From the NCBI GenBank assembly GCA_903897925.1, contig CAIUDG010000054.1:1-54033 (forward strand): DNA of 54,033 nucleotides, read 5' to 3'. The stretch comes from an uncultured beta proteobacterium (GTDB lineage Bacteria; Pseudomonadota; Gammaproteobacteria; Burkholderiales; Burkholderiaceae_C). Of this stretch, positions 48,871 to 54,033 are shown one piece after another. Below the pieces are notes generated by a model that had not been told where the DNA came from, did no database searches, and was given only the letters and a program-made list of their open reading frames with translations. Within the stretch, counting starts at the first letter, position 1. Each line of letters starts with the position of its first letter. Made by a program: the position numbers and the translations under genes.

Positions 48871-51255
48871 TCAGGGCACCGGCGTCAGTTTGGCCACGCT
48901 CAACGCCAGCCACTTGATGCCATGGCGCGGAAAGTTGATCTGGGCCCGGGCATCGTTGCCGCTGCCCTCCAGCGTCAGCACCGTGCCCTCGCCGAACTTG
49001 GCGTGAAACACCTTTTGCTTGACCTGCAGGCCATGCGCCGGCGCCTCTTTGCGTGCAATCGGTGCGCTGCTGGCGGCACTGCCGCCGCCGCCACCACTGC
49101 CGCCATAACCGGACCAGGACGGAGGCGCAGCGCCATAGTCACGCCGCGCGCCACCCAGGGCTCCGCCCCAGCCGGAACCCGCTGCCGTGGCTGCATTGCG
49201 CTGCGGCGTCAGCCACTTCAGGGCTTCTGGCGGCAGCTCTTCAAAGAAACGGCTGCGCAGGTTGAAGCGCGTCTGCCCATGCAGCATGCGGGTCTGTGAA
49301 TGGGTCAGGTACAGGCGCTGGCGCGCGCGCGTAATTGCCACATAGGCCAGGCGCCGTTCTTCCTCCAGGCCGGCGCGGTCGCTGAAGGCGTTTTCGTGCG
49401 GAAACAGGCCCTCTTCCATGCCGGTGATGAACACGCAATCAAACTCCAGGCCCTTGGCCGAATGCACCGTCATCAGCTGGATCGCGTCCTGCCCGGCCTG
49501 CGCCATGTTGTCGCCGGCTTCCAGCGCGGCGTGGGTCAAAAAGGCAAGCAGCGGCGACAGGGTTTCACCGCTTTCGCCAAACGGGTCTGCTGTTGCGCCT
49601 GCGGCGCCGACTTCGCTGGCCGACGGCAAAGCGGTCTGCGCAGGAGCCTCACGGCCAAAGCCTTCCTGCATGACAAAGCTCTCGGCGGCATTCACCAGTT
49701 CTTCCAGATTCTCGACCCGGTCCTCGCCTTCGCGCTCGGCGCGGTAATGCGCCAGCAGACCGCTGTCGTCCAGCACGGCGGTCACGATGTCACGCAGGTT
49801 CATGCCGATGGTGCGTTCGCGCAGCACGTCGATCTTGGCCACAAAACCCGCCACCGCCGCACCGGCACGCCCGCCCAGGCCGCTCACGGCATCGTGCAAG
49901 GAGCAACCGGTGGCCTTGGCCAGGTCCTGCAACTGTTCCATGCTGCGCGCGCCAATGCCGCGCGCCGGGAAGTTGACCACGCGCATGAAACTGGTGTCGT
50001 CGTTGGGATTTTCCAGCAGGCGCAGATACGCCAGCGCGTGTTTGATTTCGGCACGCTCGAAGAAGCGCAGGCCACCATACACGCGGTACGGCATGGCGGC
50101 GTTGAACAAGGCAGTTTCTATCACCCGGCTTTGCGCATTGCTGCGGTACAGCACCGCAATTTCCTTGCGCGCATAGCCGCTGTGCTGCAGGCTGCGCATT
50201 TCATCGACCATCCACTGGGCTTCGGCAAAGTCGCTGGCGGCTTCGTAGACCCGCACCGGTTCGCCTGGCCCCTGCTCGGTGCGCAGGTTTTTGCCCAGGC
50301 GCCCGGTGTTGTTGCTGATCAGCGCATTCGCCGAATCCAGAATGTTGCTGTAGCTGCGGTAATTTTGTTCCAGCTTGATCTGGTGCCGGACATGAAATTC
50401 GCGCACGAAGTCGGCCATATTGCCGACCCGGGCGCCCCGGAAGGCATAAATGCTCTGGTCGTCATCGCCCACCGCCAGCACCGCGCTCTGGTTGCTGACT
50501 ACGCCACTGGCGTCAACACCGGCCAGCATCTTGATCCAGGCGTATTGCAACTTGTTGGTGTCCTGGAACTCGTCGATCAGGATGTGGCGAAAGCGCCGCT
50601 GGTAGTGTTCGCGCACGGCGGCATGGTCACGCAGCAACTCATAGCAGCGCAGCATCAGCTCACCGAAATCGACCACGCCTTCGCGCTGGCACTGTTCTTC
50701 GTACAGCTGGTAGATCTCGACCTTGCGCCGGGTTTCGTCGTCACGCACCTGCACGTCCTTGGGACGCTGGCCATCTTCCTTGCAGCCGGAGATGAAATAC
50801 TGCAGCTGCTTGGGCGGGAAACGCTCGTCATCTACCTGGTGCTGCTTGCACAGGCGCTTGATGGCGGAAAGCTGGTCCTGGGTATCCAGAATCTGAAACG
50901 TCTGCGGCAGGCCGGCCATCTTGCAATGTGCCCGCAACAGGCGGTTGCACAAACCATGGAAAGTGCCGATCCACATGCCGCGCACCGGCATCGCCGACAT
51001 GCTCGACAAGCGCGTCATCATTTCCTTGGCCGCCTTGTTGGTAAAGGTTACGGCCAGGATGCCGGCCGGCGACACATAGCCGTTTTGCACCAGCCAGGCA
51101 ATCCGGGTGGTCAGCACCCGGGTCTTGCCGGAGCCGGCGCCGGCCAGGATCAGTGCGTGTTCGGCAGGCAGTGTGACCGCCGCCGCCTGCTCTGGATTGA
51201 GCGTGGCAAGCAGGGGCGAAAGTGAGGGAGCGGAGTCAGGGTGCGAAAGAGGCAT
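48871..51255 (-). CDS. uvrD: UvrD/PcrA-type superfamily 1 DNA helicase
   Basis: 3'-5' helicase in nucleotide-excision and mismatch repair. It is 794 residues from the ATG at 51255; upstream codons to 51318 do not match the family. Motif I is AGAGSGKTRVLTTRIAWL, motif Ia FTNKAAKEM, motif II DEFQDTNKLQYAWIK, motif III VGDDDQSIYAFRGA, and motif VI ends LAYVAITRARQRLYLTHS. A Gly/Ser-rich linker (about 700-740) leads to a C-terminal Tudor-like domain (VKQKVFHAKFGEGTVL), which in PcrA binds RNA polymerase. The short loop rich in Gly and Tyr before it is unusual in length. Confidence 0.93.
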   Translation of the reverse strand: MPLSHPDSAPSLSPLLATLNPEQAAAVTLPAEHALILAGAGSGKTRVLTTRIAWLVQNGYVSPAGILAVTFTNKAAKEMMTRLSSMSAMPVRGMWIGTFHGLCNRLLRAHCKMAGLPQTFQILDTQDQLSAIKRLCKQHQVDDERFPPKQLQYFISGCKEDGQRPKDVQVRDDETRRKVEIYQLYEEQCQREGVVDFGELMLRCYELLRDHAAVREHYQRRFRHILIDEFQDTNKLQYAWIKMLAGVDASGVVSNQSAVLAVGDDDQSIYAFRGARVGNMADFVREFHVRHQIKLEQNYRSYSNILDSANALISNNTGRLGKNLRTEQGPGEPVRVYEAASDFAEAQWMVDEMRSLQHSGYARKEIAVLYRSNAQSRVIETALFNAAMPYRVYGGLRFFERAEIKHALAYLRLLENPNDDTSFMRVVNFPARGIGARSMEQLQDLAKATGCSLHDAVSGLGGRAGAAVAGFVAKIDVLRERTIGMNLRDIVTAVLDDSGLLAHYRAEREGEDRVENLEELVNAAESFVMQEGFGREAPAQTALPSASEVGAAGATADPFGESGETLSPLLAFLTHAALEAGDNMAQAGQDAIQLMTVHSAKGLEFDCVFITGMEEGLFPHENAFSDRAGLEEERRLAYVAITRARQRLYLTHSQTRMLHGQTRFNLRSRFFEELPPEALKWLTPQRNAATAAGSGWGGALGGARRDYGAAPPSWSGYGGSGGGGGSAASSAPIARKEAPAHGLQVKQKVFHAKFGEGTVLTLEGSGNDARAQINFPRHGIKWLALSVAKLTPVP

Positions 51256-51307
51256 GCCCCGATTGTAGAAACACCAGCAAGAACTTCGGATTTGGATAGA
51301 ATCAGGC

Positions 51308-51342
51308 ACCGGGCCCAAGCAATGGGGCGCCGGTATTTTTTT
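51308..51342 (+). terminator. Terminator-like hairpin in the guaC leader
   Basis: ACCGG-GCCC pairs with GGGC-G-CCGGT (nine pairs, one bulged G) around an eight-base loop. An A and seven T residues follow at 51335-51342. It lies 64 bases before the guaC start and reads in the guaC direction, with no plus-strand gene close upstream. A possible -10 element (TAGAAT, 51297-51302) lies just before it. It may be a leader attenuator of guaC. Confidence 0.5.
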
Positions 51343-51406
51343 GCCTGCGCCCGTCCAAGCGCCCGTTTAGCCTGGTCTTTTTTGAACGCTTAATGGAGCT
51401 TGGAAC

Positions 51407-52384
51407 ATGGAAATTTTTGACTACGACAACATCCTGCTGCTGCCACGCAAGTGCCGCGTGAACAGCCGCTCGGAATGCGACGCCAGCATCGAACTCGGTC
51501 CGCGCCGCTTTCGCGTCCCGGTGGTCCCGGCCAACATGAAAACCGTGGTTGACGAAGCCATCTGCATCTGGCTCGCCGAAAACGGCTATTTCTACGTCAT
51601 GCACCGCTTCGACCTTGACAACCTGCGCTTCACCAAAGAAATGAAAGTGCGCGGCCTGTACGCCTCGATCTCGCTTGGCGTCAAGCCGCCTGACTACGCC
51701 ACGGTGGACCAGCTGGTCGCCGCCGGTCTGGCGCCCGACTACATCACCATCGACATTGCCCATGGCCACGCCGACAGTGTGAAAAACATGATCGCTTACC
51801 TGAAAGAAAAGCTGCCGCAGAGCTTTGTCATCGCCGGCAACGTGGGCACCCCGGAAGCCGTGATCGATCTGGAAAACTGGGGCGCCGACGCCACCAAGGT
51901 CGGCATCGGCCCGGGCAAGGTCTGCATCACCAAGCTGAAAACCGGGTTTGGCACCGGCGGCTGGCAGCTCAGTGCGCTGAAATGGTGTGCCCGCGTTGCC
52001 ACCAAACCAATCATTGCCGACGGCGGTATCCGGGACCACGGCGACATTGCCAAGAGCATCCGTTTTGGCGCCTCCATGGTCATGATCGGCTCACTGTTTG
52101 CCGGCCATGAAGAGTCGCCGGGCCAGACCGTGGAAGTCGACGGCAAGCTGTACAAGGAATATTACGGCTCGGCCAGCGACTTCAACAAAGGCGAATACAA
52201 GCACGTCGAAGGCAAGCGCATTCTGGAGCCCATCAAGGGCAAGCTGGCCAACACCCTGATTGAAATGGAACAGGACGTGCAGAGCTCGATCAGCTATTCC
52301 GGTGGCCGCAAGCTGATGGATATCCGCAAAGTGAACTACGTCACGCTGGGTGGCGACAACGCCGGCGAACACCTGTTGATGTAA
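51407..52384 (+). CDS. guaC: GMP reductase
   Basis: Converts GMP to IMP with NADPH in purine salvage. It is 325 residues, IMPDH/GMPR fold. It opens with [20 protein letters not shown], keeps the phosphate-binding and catalytic loop [11 protein letters not shown] (the Cys attacks C2), [20 protein letters not shown] and the C-terminal [12 protein letters not shown]. It has no CBS domains, which separates it from most IMP dehydrogenases. It is the shorter GuaC type found in Gram-positive and many other bacteria. The stop codon overlaps the next start (TAATG). A GGAGC site precedes the ATG. Confidence 0.93.
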   Translation: MEIFDYDNILLLPRKCRVNSRSECDASIELGPRRFRVPVVPANMKTVVDEAICIWLAENGYFYVMHRFDLDNLRFTKEMKVRGLYASISLGVKPPDYATVDQLVAAGLAPDYITIDIAHGHADSVKNMIAYLKEKLPQSFVIAGNVGTPEAVIDLENWGADATKVGIGPGKVCITKLKTGFGTGGWQLSALKWCARVATKPIIADGGIRDHGDIAKSIRFGASMVMIGSLFAGHEESPGQTVEVDGKLYKEYYGSASDFNKGEYKHVEGKRILEPIKGKLANTLIEMEQDVQSSISYSGGRKLMDIRKVNYVTLGGDNAGEHLLM

Positions 52385-53259
52385 TGCCCATGCGCATCGC
52401 CGTACTAGGTATCGGATTGATGGGCTTTCCCATGGCGCGGCGTTTGTGCGAAGCCGGCTGGGAGGTCCACGCCTGGAACCGCACACCCGAGAAGGCGCTG
52501 CCGCTGGCAGCACTGGGTGCCACGCTGCATGGCAGCGCAGCGGCGGCGGTGCAGCACGCCGAGTTTGTGCTGACCATGCTGGAACATGGCGGCATCGTGG
52601 AAGCGGTGCTGTTCGAGGCCGGCGTGGCGCAGGCCATGGCGCCGGGTGCCGTGCTGGTCGACATGTCCTCCATCAAACCGGCACAGGCGCGCGATCATGG
52701 GCAACGCCTGGCCGCGCTCGGCCTGCACTACCTGGACGCACCGGTATCCGGCGGCACGCTGGGCGCAGAGCAAGGCACGCTGGCCATCATGGCCGGTGGT
52801 GCACCCGACATCTATGCCCGCGCCCTGCCCTTGTTTGCCGTCCTTGGCCGTGCCACCCGGGTGGGGCCGTGTGGTTCCGGCCAATTGGCCAAGCTGGCCA
52901 ACCAGATGGTGGTCGGCATCACCATCGGTGCCGTCGCCGAAGCCCTGCTGCTGTGCGAAAAAGGCGGTGCCGACATGGCCCAGGTGCGTACCGCCCTGGC
53001 CGGCGGCTTTGCCGACAGCCGTATTCTGCAAGTGCATGGACAGCGCATGGTCGAGCGTGACTTCACGCCGCGTGCCCGCATGACGGTGCAACTGAAAGAC
53101 CTGCGCAACGCGCTCTCCACGGCCGATGAAATCGGCTTCGAAGCGCCCATCACCCAGTTGTTTGAGCAGCTCTACGCCCAGGCCGTGGAACATGGCGACG
53201 CCAACCTGGACCATTCCGGCCTGTTCTGCGAACTGGCGCGGCGCAACGGGCAAGCCTGA
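52384..53259 (+). CDS. Beta-hydroxyacid dehydrogenase family protein (NAD-binding)
   Basis: Oxidoreductase of the 3-hydroxyisobutyrate / tartronate-semialdehyde reductase family, 291 residues. The Rossmann signature is IAVLGIGLMGFPMARRLCEA. The substrate-binding block DAPVSGGTLGAEQGTLAIMA and the catalytic Lys in LAKLANQMVVG are present. The substrate cannot be assigned from this; GarR/GlxR-like (tartronate semialdehyde) and hydroxyisobutyrate are both possible. The start overlaps the guaC stop codon; an ATG six bases further (52390) is also possible. Confidence 0.9.
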   Translation: MPMRIAVLGIGLMGFPMARRLCEAGWEVHAWNRTPEKALPLAALGATLHGSAAAAVQHAEFVLTMLEHGGIVEAVLFEAGVAQAMAPGAVLVDMSSIKPAQARDHGQRLAALGLHYLDAPVSGGTLGAEQGTLAIMAGGAPDIYARALPLFAVLGRATRVGPCGSGQLAKLANQMVVGITIGAVAEALLLCEKGGADMAQVRTALAGGFADSRILQVHGQRMVERDFTPRARMTVQLKDLRNALSTADEIGFEAPITQLFEQLYAQAVEHGDANLDHSGLFCELARRNGQA

Positions 53260-53297
53260 GGATTTCCATCGCTGGCCTGCGTCCAGGCCTCACCTAC

Positions 53298-54033
53298 TCA
53301 AGCCAAAATCAGATCCGCCAAGGCATCCATGCGCGCCTGTACCGCCGCATCCATCGTTATCGTGCGACCCCATTCACGCTGGGTTTCACCCGGCCATTTG
53401 TTGGTCGCATCCAGCCCCATCTTGCTGCCCAGACCGCTCACCGGCGAGGCAAAGTCCAGATAGTCGATTGGCGTGTTCTCCACCATCATGGTGTCGCGCA
53501 CCGGGTCCATGCGTGTTGTCAGGGCCCACACCACCTCGCGCCAGTCGCGCACGTTCACATCTTCGTCCACCACCACAATCAGTTTGGTGTACATGAACTG
53601 GCGCAGGTGGCTCCAGACCCCCATCATCACGCGCCGCGCGTGCCCCGGATAGCTCTTGCGGATTTGCACCACCGCCATGCGGTAGCTGCAAGCCTCGGGC
53701 GGCAGATAGAAATCGGTGATTTCCGGAAAAGCCCGCTGCAACAGCGGAATGAACAACTCGTTCAGCGCCATGCCCAGCACGGCCGGTTCATCGGGCGGCT
53801 TGCCGGTGTAGGTGGAGTGGTAAATCGGGTCGCGGCGCAGGCTGATGCGGTCCAACGAGAACACCGTGAATTCTGCCCGCTCGTTGTAGTAGCCGGAATG
53901 GTCGCCATAAGGCCCTTCCATGGCGTGCTGGTAACCACTTGAATGGCTGGCATCGGGATAGCTATGGCCTTCCAGCACCATCTCGGCAGTCGACGGCACG
54001 CTCAGCGGCAGTCCCAGCGCCGGCGTGATCTCG
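53298..54033 (-). CDS. ubiD: UbiD-family decarboxylase, C-terminal part (N-terminus beyond right edge)
   Basis: Prenylated-FMN decarboxylase that removes the carboxyl of 3-polyprenyl-4-hydroxybenzoate in ubiquinone synthesis. At least 244 residues are in the window and the frame stays open to base 54033 (it reads [17 protein letters not shown] at the edge). Family motifs include [28 protein letters not shown]-like [34 protein letters not shown] and the DPVRDT / [11 protein letters not shown] blocks near the C-terminus. The active-site Glu of the E-R-E set lies in this half. The gene converges on the dehydrogenase. Confidence 0.93.
   Translation of the reverse strand, partial: EITPALGLPLSVPSTAEMVLEGHSYPDASHSSGYQHAMEGPYGDHSGYYNERAEFTVFSLDRISLRRDPIYHSTYTGKPPDEPAVLGMALNELFIPLLQRAFPEITDFYLPPEACSYRMAVVQIRKSYPGHARRVMMGVWSHLRQFMYTKLIVVVDEDVNVRDWREVVWALTTRMDPVRDTMMVENTPIDYLDFASPVSGLGSKMGLDATNKWPGETQREWGRTITMDAAVQARMDALADLILA

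Noticed and set aside
49300..51225. Plus-strand ORF of 641 residues opposite uvrD
   Set aside because: Antisense shadow; all helicase motifs lie on the minus strand.
53274..53289. Short inverted repeat (GGCCTG/CAGGCC) between the dehydrogenase and ubiD
   Set aside because: Six base pairs without a T-run; could be chance in high-GC DNA, so not listed as a terminator.

Overview
The window is a high-GC chromosomal segment, most likely from a betaproteobacterium of the order Burkholderiales and probably near the Comamonadaceae. This is inferred from the gene order tRNA-Leu/tig/clpP/clpX/lon, a Burkholderia-type QueE with a C-X14-C-X2-C motif, a BPSS1780-family membrane protein, a type II (APH-fold) homoserine kinase, and a two-partner-secretion adhesin with an ESPR leader. 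No database search was possible; all names come from reading motifs and protein architecture.

Bases 1-24,000 (minus strand) hold a two-partner secretion locus. tpsB (21614-23923) encodes a POTRA/beta-barrel transporter that carries an extra periplasmic NTF2-like domain at its C-terminus. tpsA follows (start at 21474) and runs off the left edge: at least 7,158 codons in one frame. It has an ESPR signal, a haemagglutination-activity secretion domain, several kilobases of beta-helix-like Gly/Ser/Ala/Thr/Asn-rich repeats, and an array of YDG repeats at the left edge. Long open frames on the opposite strand here are shadows.

Bases 24,100-31,640 look like a carbon-sensing accessory island. On the minus strand are a small unknown protein, a YbdD/YjiX-type protein, and the carbon-starvation/pyruvate transporter CstA. 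Divergent from cstA is a tight plus-strand cluster: a two-helix membrane protein with a coiled coil, a 50-residue one-helix protein, a TAXI/PBP2-like periplasmic binding protein with a frameshift, an sCache-type sensor histidine kinase, a degenerate stand-alone receiver that lacks its phospho-aspartate, and a LuxR-family response regulator with an enlarged HTH. A 13-bp-arm palindrome sits between cstA and this cluster. I infer that the cluster senses a small carboxylate and may control cstA. This is the best candidate for an undescribed system in the window.

Bases 31,640-40,000 hold conserved housekeeping genes on the minus strand: queE with an unusual three-domain QueD-like protein, tRNA-Cys, tRNA-Gly, and the proteostasis cluster tig-clpP-clpX-lon downstream of tRNA-Leu. 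I read sigma-32-like promoters in front of clpP and lon, and intrinsic terminators between the genes.

Bases 40,000-54,033 hold a mix of metabolism and DNA maintenance genes: hpnC-like synthase, lysA with a divergent lysR, a dienelactone hydrolase, polA, thrB with a BPSS1780 membrane protein, uvrD, guaC with a terminator-like leader, a beta-hydroxyacid dehydrogenase, and the C-terminal part of a UbiD decarboxylase cut by the right edge. No gene-free stretch exceeds 300 bases.
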